In this document: positions 9,245 to 19,443 of the stretch, piece by piece | Position numbering within the stretch: the stretch's first letter is position 1 | Layout: each line of letters opens with the position of its first letter | Assembly (NCBI RefSeq): GCF_014857905.1 | Contig: NZ_JACYXE010000005.1 | Coordinates: 186,001-250,000, forward strand | Direction of reading: 5' to 3' | Source of the DNA: Agilicoccus flavus | Lineage (GTDB): Bacteria; Actinomycetota; Actinomycetes; Actinomycetales; Dermatophilaceae | DNA length: 64,000 nt | Notes under the pieces: model-generated | Told to the model about the DNA's origin: nothing | Databases searched by the model: none | Seen by the model: the letters and a program-made list of their open reading frames with translations, nothing else | Program-made: the position numbers and the translations under genes

Positions 9245-9306
9245 TTGACATTCGTACGGCGTACGCCCATAGTACAGCGTACGACCGGTTTCGTACGCCG
9301 TACGAA
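9245..9306 (+). promoter_or_regulatory. Promoter with three TetR-type operators
   Basis: A consensus -35 box TTGACA (9245-9250) is followed at 17 bp by a -10-like CATAGT (9268-9273). The 17-bp spacer is itself an operator-like dyad, TTCGTACGGCGTACGCC (9251-9267). Two relatives follow: one centred near 9277 (GTACAGCGTACGA) and a near-perfect TTCGTACGCCGTACGAA (9290-9306). Centre spacings are about 18 and 21 bp. A repressor bound here would block RNA polymerase at the rightward promoter and cover the TetR 5' region. Confidence 0.8.
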
Positions 9307-9340
9307 CGAGCGAGTCGTCGAGGACGTGAGGAGGCTTCCC

Positions 9341-10381
9341 GTGGAAGCCGAACAGCGATCGATTCCCGGAGCACGTCCGGTGCCGGGGGCGAGGCCCATC
9401 CGGCCGGCGACGATGCGGGCCGCCGTACAGCACCGCTACGGCCCGCCTTCCGTGCTTGAGTCGTCCCGGATCGGGATACCGGAGCCGGGTCGACGGGATG
9501 CGCTCGTCCGGGTGGGCGCGGCCGCGGTACACATCGGCGACTACTTCGTCCTGACCGGTGAGCCGTACGTGCTGCGCCTGGTCTTCGGGCTCCGCCGGCC
9601 ACGCCACGGCATCCCCGGTCGGGACCTCGCCGGCGTGGTGGCCGCGGTCGGGACGGATGTCACCGCGTGCCGACCCGGTGACGAGGTGTTCGGTTGGAGC
9701 ACGACCGGAACGCTCGCGGAGTACGCCTGCGTCCCGGCCGACCACCTCGTGCCCGTGCCGGCCGACCTGTCGGTCGTGGAGGCGGCCGCGGTGCCCACGT
9801 CTGGCCTGACGGCGTTGCAGGCCCTGCGCGACATCGCCGACGTCCGACCGGGCCAGAGTGTGTTGATCACAGGCGCGTCGGGCGGGGTGGGGTCCTTCGC
9901 CGTCCAGATCGCCACGGCGTTCGGCGCCGAGGTGACGGCGGTGTGCAGCACCCGCAACGTCGACCTCGTCCGCTCCCTCGGTGCCGACCACGTCGTCGAC
10001 TACACGCAGACCGACGTCGCCCGCACCGGGCAGCGCTACGACGTCGTCCTCGACAACGTGGAGGCCCAACCCCTCGCGGCGATCCGCAGGGCGCTGGCGC
10101 CGACCGGCACCCTCATCCCCAACAGCGGGCGCGGTGGCCGCGTGCTCGGCCCCCTCCCTCGGATCGTCACGGCCCGAGTGCTGTCGGGGTTCACGCGGCA
10201 GCGGCTGAAGCCCCTCGTGTCGGTCGAGAAGCGCCAGGACCTGCTCACGCTGGCGGACCTCATCGCGACCGGGCAGGTCACGCCCCTCATCGACCGCACC
10301 TACCCCCTCGACGAAGCCGCCGACGCCCTGCGCTACGTCGGGGCCGGCCACACCCGAGGGAAGGTCGTCGTCACCCTCTGA
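9341..10381 (+). CDS. Zinc-independent quinone oxidoreductase-like MDR protein
   Basis: A 346-residue medium-chain dehydrogenase/reductase of the quinone oxidoreductase type. The N-terminal GroES-like domain (MRAAVQHRYGPPSVLES onward, about residues 25-150) lacks the zinc-binding cysteines of alcohol dehydrogenases. The Rossmann domain has the NADPH motif ITGASGGVGSFAVQIA near residues 175-190. The family reduces quinones or enones with NAD(P)H. Start GTG 9341 has AGGAGG about seven bases upstream and adds a 24-residue lead before the usual MRAAV start, so ATG 9413 is the alternative. It is controlled by the divergent TetR gene through the palindromes between them. Confidence 0.87.
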   Translation: MEAEQRSIPGARPVPGARPIRPATMRAAVQHRYGPPSVLESSRIGIPEPGRRDALVRVGAAAVHIGDYFVLTGEPYVLRLVFGLRRPRHGIPGRDLAGVVAAVGTDVTACRPGDEVFGWSTTGTLAEYACVPADHLVPVPADLSVVEAAAVPTSGLTALQALRDIADVRPGQSVLITGASGGVGSFAVQIATAFGAEVTAVCSTRNVDLVRSLGADHVVDYTQTDVARTGQRYDVVLDNVEAQPLAAIRRALAPTGTLIPNSGRGGRVLGPLPRIVTARVLSGFTRQRLKPLVSVEKRQDLLTLADLIATGQVTPLIDRTYPLDEAADALRYVGAGHTRGKVVVTL

Positions 10382-10475
10382 CGACGGGACCGAAGAACGA
10401 CCCGAGCCGTGCCAGGGCACGCCCGGACCTCCTGCCACTCGACCGGAGGGACAGCCACTGTCGAAGGACGTACCG

Positions 10476-10979
10476 ATGACCACCCGAACGACCACCCCGA
10501 ACCCGCTCGCCGACCCGCCGATCCCCGTGCAGGCCAAGCTCGCCGCCGCATGGACCAGCTTCTTGTTCCTGTACGTCTACGTGGACATCCTCGCCTTCTA
10601 CAAGCCCGGCACCGTCAGTGACATCCTCGTCGGCGTCGTCTGGCAGTTCGACATCACCCAGACCTGGGCGCTCACCGCGCTGAGCCTCCTGGCGATCCCC
10701 ATCGTCATGGTCATGCTGTCGATGGCGCTGCCCGCCCGGGCCAACCGCATCACGAACCTCGTCGTGGCCTCGATCCAGGTCCCCTTCGCGGCCTTCAACG
10801 CGGTGGGCCAGGTGGGCAAGTCCTGGATGTACTTCTACGTCGTCGGCGTCACGCTGGAACTGCTCCTGCTCGCGTTCATCCTGCGCTCCGCGTGGACCTG
10901 GCCCCGCACCGCACCGTCGGCGACCATGCCGGCCATGCCGACCAGCCGGGCGGCCGAGCGCGCCCAGCAGCGAACATGA
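10476..10979 (+). CDS. DUF6326-family membrane protein
   Basis: A 167-residue integral membrane protein with about four hydrophobic segments (residues 27-45, 60-80, 86-105 and 115-135) and a charged C-terminal tail. The opening NPLADPPIPVQAKLAAAWTS, followed by FLFLYVYVD, matches the pattern I associate with DUF6326 proteins, which have no assigned function. It overlaps the next gene by four bases (ATGA at 10976-10979), so the two are translationally coupled. It starts 94 bases after the oxidoreductase and could be on the same transcript. An imperfect repeat of a CCGGAGGGACAGCCAC string precedes both coupled genes. Confidence 0.7.
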   Translation: MTTRTTTPNPLADPPIPVQAKLAAAWTSFLFLYVYVDILAFYKPGTVSDILVGVVWQFDITQTWALTALSLLAIPIVMVMLSMALPARANRITNLVVASIQVPFAAFNAVGQVGKSWMYFYVVGVTLELLLLAFILRSAWTWPRTAPSATMPAMPTSRAAERAQQRT

Positions 10980-11823
10980 AAGCGCCAGGGCAGTCCCCGA
11001 CCGGAGGGACAGCCACACTCGCCAGAACACCGCTCACCCCTCACCGGGAACGGATCGTCGGCGGGACGGCGATCACGCTGGCAGCGTCGTTGCTGATCCA
11101 GAACGCGGTGGTGATCTGGGCCGGAGCACCGCCTTCGGGGACCCGATCGAGGAGGTCCTCGCCTTCCATGCGGAGCACCGGGTCGCGGTCTCGATCGCGG
11201 TCGGCCTGGAGGCCCTCAACCTGCCGCTCCTGCTCGGGTTCATCACCGGTCTCCACGGGCTGGTCGGGCGTCGCGGGGGTGCGGGCGCGGACTCCTCACG
11301 CCTCGCGGTGGCCGCGGCCGCGGCTCTCTCGGCGGTCTACGCGCTCTACGCCGTTCTGTGGATCGGAGTCGTGCTGTCCGCCGCCGAGCTCACCGAGCCG
11401 ACCCCGGCGTTCGAGCTCACCTGGCAGCTGCACGCAGCAGCGTTCGCGCTGACGCTGCGGGCGCTCGGCACCACCTTCGTCGGCGCTGCGCTGGCGGCGA
11501 GCGCGAGCGCGCTGACGCCACCGTGGCAGCGTCTGCTCGGCCTGGTCGGCGGCGGCCTGCTGATCGCCGCCGGGGCAGCCGCCGTCGCCATCGCGGACGG
11601 TTCGCCGCTCCTGTTCGTGGGGATGCCCGGCGTCGCCGCCTGGCTCGTGTGGTTGTCGGCGACCGGCGTCCGGCTGATGCGCGCTCGGACTCGCTCCTCG
11701 AGCGCTCAGCCGAGCCGTTCCCCCGAGTCGGCCTCGGCGGGGGCCTCCGTCACGGCGGCGCCCGTCGACCGGCCCACCGGGGCGGGGCCGAGGTCGGACA
11801 GCAGTCGGGTCAGGCGGGCGTAG
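10976..11823 (+). pseudogene. DUF4386-like or unknown six-helix membrane protein, frameshifted
   Basis: The N-terminus is read from ATG 10976 in one frame (basic lead, then a helix ending NAVVIWAG near 11125). The remainder continues in another frame as TAFGDPIEEVLAFHAEH and then about five more helices to the stop at 11821-11823. One added base near 11124-11129 restores a single protein of about 280 residues. The segment order suggests a DUF4386/DUF998-like membrane protein, but I am not sure of the family. Its last 40 codons overlap the convergent dehydrogenase gene by 118 bases, which is unusual, so the true stop may also be displaced by an indel. Coupled to the DUF6326 gene by ATGA. Confidence 0.6.
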
Positions 11824-12725
11824 GCCGTGTTGCGGTACTCCACCAGCGCCTCGTTGCCCTCGGCCGGCACGACGAAGCCGCCGCCCGACTTGACGCCGTA
11901 GTGCCCGGAGTCCACGAGCTCCGCCAGCGACTCCAGGCAGCTCAGGCGCTCCCCGTAGTGCTTCTCCAGGGTCGCGAATCCCCCGCGGTACGTGTCGAGG
12001 CCCGCCATGTCGGCGATGACGAACGGGCCGAAGAACGGCAGCCGGAACCCGAAGGTGGTCCGCACGATCGTGTCGACGTCGTCGGCGCTCGCCACGCCCT
12101 CCTCGACGATCGTCATCGCCTCCTTGAGCAGCGTGAACTGCAGGCGGTTGAGGACGAAGCCGGCCTTGTCCTTGAGGCGGGCGGTGAGCTTGCCGGTCGC
12201 GCGGACGGCCTCCTCGGCGGCGCGGGCCACGGCCTCGTCGGTGCCCGGGTGGAGGATGATCTCGACCCCGGGGATGAACGGCGCCGGGTTGGAGAAGTGC
12301 ACCCCGAGGAAGCGCTCCGGGTGGGCCAGCCCCGCCGCCATGTCGGTGATCGGGATGGTCGAGGTGTTCGAGCCGAAGACGGCGTCCGGGCGGGCGGCCG
12401 CCTCGATGCGGGCGTGCACGGACGCCTTGATCTCGGGGTTCTCGGGCACGACCTCCTCGATCATGTCGACGTCGGCGACGGCCTCCTCGATGCTGTCGGC
12501 GACGTGGAGGTTCGCGGCGACGCGGTCGGCGTACCCGGCGTTCACGAGGTCGAGGCGCTCGAACTCCCGGGCCTCGCGCAGCAGCCGTTCGTGGCTCGCG
12601 CGGGTGGCCTCGGCGTCCGCGTCGGCGATGGTCACGTGCAGGCCGGCGTCGGCGAAGCACTGGGCGATGCCGCCGCCCATGTAGCCGGCGCCGACGACGG
12701 CGACGGTCCGGATCGCGATGCTCAC
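11706..12725 (-). CDS. 3-hydroxyacyl-CoA dehydrogenase family protein
   Basis: A 339-residue NAD-dependent dehydrogenase. The N-terminal Rossmann domain opens with TVAVVGAGYMGGGIAQCF (residues 6-23). The catalytic region carries SNTSTIPI, and the conserved HFSNPAPFIPGVEII segment has the active-site histidine. The C-terminal helical domain begins around GFVLNRLQFTLL. The family oxidises 3-hydroxyacyl-CoA (or 3-hydroxyacids such as L-gulonate or carnitine in relatives) with NAD. Start GTG 12725 has GGAGG five bases upstream. It diverges from the acyl-CoA synthetase at 12886, and together they suggest fatty or short-chain acid catabolism. Confidence 0.88.
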   Translation of the reverse strand: MSIAIRTVAVVGAGYMGGGIAQCFADAGLHVTIADADAEATRASHERLLREAREFERLDLVNAGYADRVAANLHVADSIEEAVADVDMIEEVVPENPEIKASVHARIEAAARPDAVFGSNTSTIPITDMAAGLAHPERFLGVHFSNPAPFIPGVEIILHPGTDEAVARAAEEAVRATGKLTARLKDKAGFVLNRLQFTLLKEAMTIVEEGVASADDVDTIVRTTFGFRLPFFGPFVIADMAGLDTYRGGFATLEKHYGERLSCLESLAELVDSGHYGVKSGGGFVVPAEGNEALVEYRNTAYARLTRLLSDLGPAPVGRSTGAAVTEAPAEADSGERLG

Positions 12726-12885
12726 GTTTCCTCCTGGAGGCGCGGGGACGGGAGCTGACACGCTACCGCCGCGACACCGGCCGGCGCAGTGCCGGGCGAG
12801 GGGCCCGTCGGCGCCCTAGGGTGGGTTGACCGTCGGCGCCCCGCGGCTCGGCGGCCCCGCTCGCCGACGTCGCCGGGAGGCCCGC

Positions 12886-14424
12886 ATGTTCGTCCCGTTC
12901 ACCGTGTCCGACTTCCTGCAACGCGCCGAGGTCGTCTACCGCGACCGCGTCGGCGTGATCGACGAACCCGACCAGCCGGCGGCCTCCCTTGGTGAGCTCA
13001 CGTACGGCCGGGTCGCGCAGCTCGCCCGGGCGATAGCGGCGCGCCTCGACGCCCTCGGGATCGAGCCGGGCGAGCGCGTCGCGATGGTCTCGCACAACAG
13101 CGCCCGGCTGTTCACCGCCTTCTTCGGCGTGAGCGGGTCGGGCCGGGTCCTCGTGCCCGTCAACTTTCGGCTCTCGGTCGGCGAGGTGCAGTTCATCGTC
13201 GAGCACTCCGGTGCGCGGGTGCTGTTCGTCGACCCGGAGCTGCGCGGTGCCCTGGCCCGGGTGGAGTGCGAGCACGTCTTCACCCTCGGCGAGGACGACG
13301 ACCTCTTCCTCGAGGGCGTGGAGCCGCGCCCCTGGGAGCCGGACGAGAACGCCACGGCCACCATCAACTACACGAGCGGGACGACCGCGCGCCCGAAGGG
13401 CGTGCAGCTCACCCACCGCAACCTGTGGGTCAACGCGATGACGATGGGCCTGCACCTGTCGGTCGACGAGCGCGACGTCTACCTGCACACGCTGCCGATG
13501 TTCCACTGCAACGGGTGGGGCATGCCGTACGTCATGACGGGGATGGGCGCCCGGCACGTCGTCCTGCGCAAGGTGGAGGGCACCGAGATCCTGCGGCGCG
13601 TGCACGACCACGGGGTGACCGTCATGTGCGCGGCCCCGGCCGTCATCAACGCCGTGCTCGACGCGGCGCCGCGGTGGAAGGACGAGCACGGCGACACCCC
13701 CGGCCGCGGCCGGGTCCGCGTCGTCATGGCGGGCGCGCCGCCGCCCTCGAAGACGATCGCGCGGATGGAGACCGAGCTGGGCTGGGAGTTCATGCAGATC
13801 TACGGCATGACCGAGACCTCGCCCCTGCTCACCGTCAACCGGACGCGCCCCGAGTGGGACGGTCTCGACGCCCAGGAGCGCGCGACGCGTCTCATGCGCG
13901 CGGGTGCGCCCGCGATCGGGGTCACCCTGAGCACCTCCCCCGACGGGGAGGTGCTCGCCCGCAGCAACGTCGTCTGCGACGGCTACTGGGAGCTGCCCGA
14001 CGAAACGGAGCGCACGCAGGGCGACGGCTGGATGCACACCGGTGACGGCGGCCACATCGGCGACGACGGGTACCTGACGATCGCCGACCGCAAGAAGGAC
14101 GTCATCATCACGGGCGGCGAGAACGTGTCGTCGATCGAGGTGGAGGACGTGCTCTTCTCCCACCCCGCCGTCTCCGAGGTCGCCGTCATCGGGGTGCCCG
14201 ACGGCAAGTGGGGCGAGTCGATCAAGGCGCTCGTGGTCCGCTCCCCCGGCGCGGAGCTGAGCGAAGCCGACCTCATCGCCTTCTGCAAGGAGCGGATCGC
14301 CGGCTACAAGGCGCCGACGTCCGTGGAGTTCCGCGACGAGCTCGCGCGCACCGCGACCGGCAAGCTGCAGAAGTTCAAGCTGCGCGCCCCGTACTGGGAG
14401 GGCCGGGAGCGGCAGGTGAACTGA
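12886..14424 (+). CDS. AMP-dependent acyl-CoA synthetase
   Basis: A 512-residue ANL-superfamily adenylating enzyme. Motifs in order: P-loop-like YTSGTTARPKG (about residues 161-171), the A4/A5 region with YGMTETSP, the TGD motif in HTGDGGHI, the hinge DRKKDVIITGGENV, and the A10 lysine in ATGKLQKF near the C-terminus. The chemistry is carboxylate + ATP + CoA to acyl-CoA. The MFHCNGW segment resembles medium/long-chain and fadD3-like members. ATG 12886 follows GGGAGG. The gene ends at a strong hairpin shared with the convergent heat-shock operon. The fatty-acid chain length preference is not readable. Confidence 0.9.
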   Translation: MFVPFTVSDFLQRAEVVYRDRVGVIDEPDQPAASLGELTYGRVAQLARAIAARLDALGIEPGERVAMVSHNSARLFTAFFGVSGSGRVLVPVNFRLSVGEVQFIVEHSGARVLFVDPELRGALARVECEHVFTLGEDDDLFLEGVEPRPWEPDENATATINYTSGTTARPKGVQLTHRNLWVNAMTMGLHLSVDERDVYLHTLPMFHCNGWGMPYVMTGMGARHVVLRKVEGTEILRRVHDHGVTVMCAAPAVINAVLDAAPRWKDEHGDTPGRGRVRVVMAGAPPPSKTIARMETELGWEFMQIYGMTETSPLLTVNRTRPEWDGLDAQERATRLMRAGAPAIGVTLSTSPDGEVLARSNVVCDGYWELPDETERTQGDGWMHTGDGGHIGDDGYLTIADRKKDVIITGGENVSSIEVEDVLFSHPAVSEVAVIGVPDGKWGESIKALVVRSPGAELSEADLIAFCKERIAGYKAPTSVEFRDELARTATGKLQKFKLRAPYWEGRERQVN

Positions 14425-14460
14425 CTCGAGGTCTCTCGGTCCCTCGGTCCGACGACACGA

Positions 14461-14499
14461 CGAACGGCCCGGCTCCCCGCGTGGGGAGCCGGCCGTTCG
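14461..14499. terminator. Bidirectional hairpin terminator
   Basis: An inverted repeat, CGAACGGC(C)CGGCTCCCC / GGGGAGCCGGCCGTTCG, with a four-base loop and one bulged C. It lies between the convergent acyl-CoA synthetase (stop 14424) and hspR (stop 14526), so it can terminate both. There is no U tract, as is usual in high-GC actinobacteria. Confidence 0.85.
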
Positions 14500-14525
14500 A
14501 TGCGCGGACCGCTCGGACCGGTCGG

Positions 14526-14999
14526 TCAGGAGCGCGTGCCGGGCCGCCACACGACGAGGGCACGCGAGGCGGCGGGGGCGCGGGCCGGGCGCTGCCCGGC
14601 ACGCACGGCGACGACGTCGCCGGCCGCCCCCGCGGCGAACACGCGCTGACGCTCCCGCTGCGCGGCCTGGGTGCGCGCGAGCTCGTCGCTCAGCTCAGCG
14701 ACCCGCGACTGCAACGCCGTGACCTGGTTCTCGAGGTCGAGGATGCGGCTGATGCCGGCCAGGCTGACGCCCTCCTCCTGCGAGAGGCGTTGCACCTCAC
14801 GCAGCCGGGTGACGTCGCGCGCCGAGTACCGACGGCCACCGCCGCGCGTGCGCCGCGGGACGACGATGCCGAGCCGGTCGTACTGCCGCAGCGTCTGGGC
14901 GTGCATGCCCGCGAGCTGCGCCGCGACCGAGATGACGAAGACGGGGGCGTCGTCGTCGGGGGTGAACCCGGTGCTCGCCCCGGTACGGGCGGCGACCAC
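14526..14999 (-). CDS. hspR: HspR, MerR-type heat-shock repressor
   Basis: A 157-residue MerR-type regulator. After about 20 residues comes VFVISVAAQLAGMHAQTLRQ with the wing RRTRGGGRRYS, followed by a dimerisation coiled coil around NQVTALQSRVAELSDELA. HspR binds HAIR inverted repeats upstream of dnaK with DnaK as co-repressor, so this gene closes a feedback loop on its own operon. Start GTG 14999 lies one base beyond the dnaJ stop (15001). Its C-terminal 30 residues are alanine- and arginine-rich. It is the last gene of dnaK-grpE-dnaJ-hspR, the standard actinobacterial order. Confidence 0.92.
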   Translation of the reverse strand: MVAARTGASTGFTPDDDAPVFVISVAAQLAGMHAQTLRQYDRLGIVVPRRTRGGGRRYSARDVTRLREVQRLSQEEGVSLAGISRILDLENQVTALQSRVAELSDELARTQAAQRERQRVFAAGAAGDVVAVRAGQRPARAPAASRALVVWRPGTRS

Positions 15000-15000
15000 G

Positions 15001-16050
15001 TCAGTCGCCCTTCGCCTTCGCGAAGAGGTCGGCGCGGGGGTGGAACCCGGCATCGGCGTCCTGGCGCTGGAGCACCTCGACGGCCTGGCGGGCCTCGTCG
15101 CTCAACTTCTGCGGCACGACCACCGACACCTTGACGAGCAGGTCACCGGCGCCGTCCTTGCGCTGGACGCCGCGGCCCTTGACCCGCAGCGTCCGCCCCG
15201 AGGGCGTGCCGGGGGTCAGCCGCAGCTTGACGGTCCCGCCGTCGAGGGTCGGCACCGAGATCGTCGAGCCGAGGGCGGCCTCCGAGATGGTCACCGGGGC
15301 CTCGATCGTGAGGTTGTCGCCGTCGCGGGTGAACACGGGATGCGGGGTGACCGCGACCTTGAGGAGGACGTCGCCGGGCGAGCCGCCGTTCGGCGAGGGC
15401 TCGCCCTTGCCGCGCAGCCGGATCGTCGCCCCGTCCTTGACGCCCGCGGGGATACGCGCGGTGATCGGCTTGCCGCCGACGCCGTTGACGCGGACGGTGT
15501 CGCCCATGACCGCCTGGCGGAACGACATCGTCGCCGTCGCGTGCAGGTCGCGGCCCTTGCGCGGGGGGCGGGGCGCGTCGTAGCCCCGCGCCTGGGGGCC
15601 GCCCTGACCGCCGAAGCCGCCGGACTGCCCGAACATGCTCAGCAGGTCCTCGAGGTCGGGACCGTCGGCCCCGCCGGGCCCGCCGAAGCCACCCGACCGG
15701 GCGTAGCGCGGGTCGCCCTGCGAGCCCGCCTGACCGAAGAGGTTGCTGAAGACGTCCTCGAACCCGGCCCCGCCGGCGCCGCCGCGTCCACCGGAGGTGA
15801 ACCGGGGTCCGCCCGTGCGCATGGCGCGGATGGCGTCATACTGGCGCCGCTGCTCGGCGTCGGAGAGGACGGCGTACGCCTCCCCGACCTCCTTGAAACG
15901 CTGCTCGGCCGCCGCGTCGCCCGGCTTGGAGTCCGGGTGGTGTTTGCGGGCCAGGGAGCGGTAGGCCTTCTTGATCTCCTTGGCGTCAGCGTCGGCCGAC
16001 ACCCCGAGGACGGCGTAGAAGTCCTTCTCGAACCAGTCCTGACTGGCCAT
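15001..16050 (-). CDS. dnaJ: DnaJ-family co-chaperone without zinc finger
   Basis: A 349-residue J-domain protein. The J domain covers residues 1-75, with the HPD triad in KHHPDSKPG that stimulates DnaK ATPase activity. A Gly/Phe-rich linker follows (about 80-155), then two beta-sandwich substrate-binding domains (GRDLHATATMSF onward) and a dimerisation tail. No CXXCXGXG repeats are present, and the mature region has no cysteines at all, so this is a type II/CbpA-like DnaJ although it sits in the canonical dnaK operon. ATG 16050 is preceded by GAAGGAGGGACC. Neighbours are grpE upstream (96-base gap) and hspR downstream. Confidence 0.92.
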   Translation of the reverse strand: MASQDWFEKDFYAVLGVSADADAKEIKKAYRSLARKHHPDSKPGDAAAEQRFKEVGEAYAVLSDAEQRRQYDAIRAMRTGGPRFTSGGRGGAGGAGFEDVFSNLFGQAGSQGDPRYARSGGFGGPGGADGPDLEDLLSMFGQSGGFGGQGGPQARGYDAPRPPRKGRDLHATATMSFRQAVMGDTVRVNGVGGKPITARIPAGVKDGATIRLRGKGEPSPNGGSPGDVLLKVAVTPHPVFTRDGDNLTIEAPVTISEAALGSTISVPTLDGGTVKLRLTPGTPSGRTLRVKGRGVQRKDGAGDLLVKVSVVVPQKLSDEARQAVEVLQRQDADAGFHPRADLFAKAKGD

Positions 16051-16146
16051 GGTCCCTCCTTCGCTGAACGCTGGATGTGCTGAATGTGTGACACGGCGCC
16101 CCGCTACGGCATCGGCCGAGGGCAGGGCGCCGTGAGGATCGGGCCG

Positions 16147-17132
16147 TTACTGGGGGTCGGCGACGGCGACGAGCGCGGCCCGCACGACCCGGCCACCCAC
16201 CCGGTACCCGGGCTGCATGACCTGGACGACGGTGGTGTCCGTCGTGCCGGGGGCCAGTTCGGCCTGCGTGTGCATGATCGCCTCGTGGACCGTCGGGTCG
16301 AAGGTCTCGCCCGGCTCGCCGTACCGCTCGACGCCCTGCTTGGCGAGCACGCCCTCGAGCTTGGCCGCGATCTTCGCGAACGGGCCCGACTCGAGCTCCC
16401 CGTGCTGGCGCGCGAGGTGGATCTCGTCGAGGACCGGCAGCAGCGACTCGATGACCGAGCCGACGGTGCGCGACTTCTCGATCTCGCGGTCGCGGTCGAC
16501 GCGACGCTTGTAGTTGACGTACTCGGCCTGCAGGCGCTGCAGGTCGGCCAGACGCTCGGCCGCGAGCACCGCGTTCGCGTCGGCCTCGGCGCCGCCCTGC
16601 TGGGAGCCGGGGTCCACGGAGGCGTCGCCGGCACCCGGCTGGGTCCCCTTCGGGGCGTTCTCGTACGCCGCACGGGCGGCGGCCTCGGAGGCCGCGCTCG
16701 CGGCCGGCGACGTCGGACGCGCCGGCGGGAGGTCGCCCTCGGGCGTCGGCCACCCGGCCGGGACGCCGGGAACGGTCGTCTCGCCGCCCTCGGTGGCGAC
16801 CCCGTCGCCCTCGCCGGGGCGCGTGTGGCGCCCGCGGTAGCGGTCGTCGCCGGGGAGCTGGTCGCCGACGGCCCCGCCGAAGGAGTCGTCCCCCTCGGCC
16901 ATGGTCTCGTGCCTGTCGTCGGCCTCGCGGCCGCTCTGGTCGGTCATGTTCGCCTCCTTCTGCCCCGGCGCCCGGTGCGGCACCGGCGCGGCCTGGGCCG
17001 CGCCGGCTGTGCCGCGGACGTGTCCGGTCTGCGGGTCGATGCGTCGCTTGTCGCGGAACACGAAGCCCTCGCCGTCCGCCGGGGCGGGGCCGCCGGCCGC
17101 AGCCGACGACCCCGCCCGACGTCCGGCGTCGG

Positions 17133-17136
<4 letters not shown>
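16147..17136 (-). CDS. grpE: GrpE nucleotide exchange factor with long N-terminal extension
   Basis: GrpE core at about residues 180-329: a long helix ([20 protein letters not shown]), the REIEKSRT segment, and a C-terminal beta domain ending [17 protein letters not shown]. It releases ADP from DnaK. The GTG start at 17136 overlaps the dnaK stop (GTGA), and its lead contains [11 protein letters not shown], a motif I recall from other actinobacterial GrpE N-termini. A second in-frame start, ATG 16947, has a near-perfect GAAGGAGGCG site. Both may be used, giving forms that differ by 63 residues. The region from 60 to 180 is acidic, proline-rich and probably disordered. Confidence 0.9.
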
Positions 17137-19049
<1,913 letters not shown>

Positions 19050-19243
19050 GTGTGGTGCTCCTTCATGTCTGGATCGGTCGGTCGCCGTTGAGCGAAACGC
19101 CACCCGTTCGGGGCCTGTTCGGGTCTCTCACCTGCGACGACGTGTCGCGTGGAGATCCGTGGACCCGATCAGGAGGCATCTCGCCCGGTCGGCGGACCGG
19201 AGTTGATGATGCTCGACTAAACCCTGCGTCGCCCGCTCTCGAG

Positions 19244-19286
19244 TGTCAAGCCGAGACTCCGCAAAGTTGCGTACACCTGACTCAAC
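19244..19286 (-). promoter_or_regulatory. dnaK promoter region with HAIR-like HspR operator
   Basis: On the minus strand the dyad GTTGAGT-N7-ACGCAAC (19286-19266) matches the HspR HAIR consensus CTTGAGT-N7-ACTCAAG in spacing and in 11 of 14 arm bases. About 16 bases downstream is a perfect -35 hexamer, TTGACA (19249-19244); a matching -10 is weak (CAGGGT at 17 bp). The rest of the 394-base gap between dnaK and the monooxygenase gene holds only the dnaK leader and the remnant noted at 19287-19409. Confidence 0.7.
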
Positions 19287-19409
19287 TCATGGTCCCGGGC
19301 AAACATTCCCCGAGGCCGGCAGTCGTCGGGCGCCCCTCTCGCCCCCCGACCCGCACCCGACGAGGTCGGCGGTCGTGGCGATGCCGCCCAGCGCGGCCAG
19401 GGCCGCCAT
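19287..19409 (-). pseudogene. Possible remnant of an AbiEi/HTH-type gene start
   Basis: From ATG 19409 the minus strand reads MAALAALGGIATTADLVGCG and stops about 20 codons later. The wording resembles the N-terminal helix-turn-helix of AbiEi-type or DUF559 proteins, which begin with a similar 'ALGGxATxADL' segment. Nothing recognisable follows. It lies between the dnaK operator and the monooxygenase. Call is weak; it may be chance. Confidence 0.25.
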
Positions 19410-19443
19410 CAGGTCGGGACAACGAGACGGTGGAGGCATTCGC

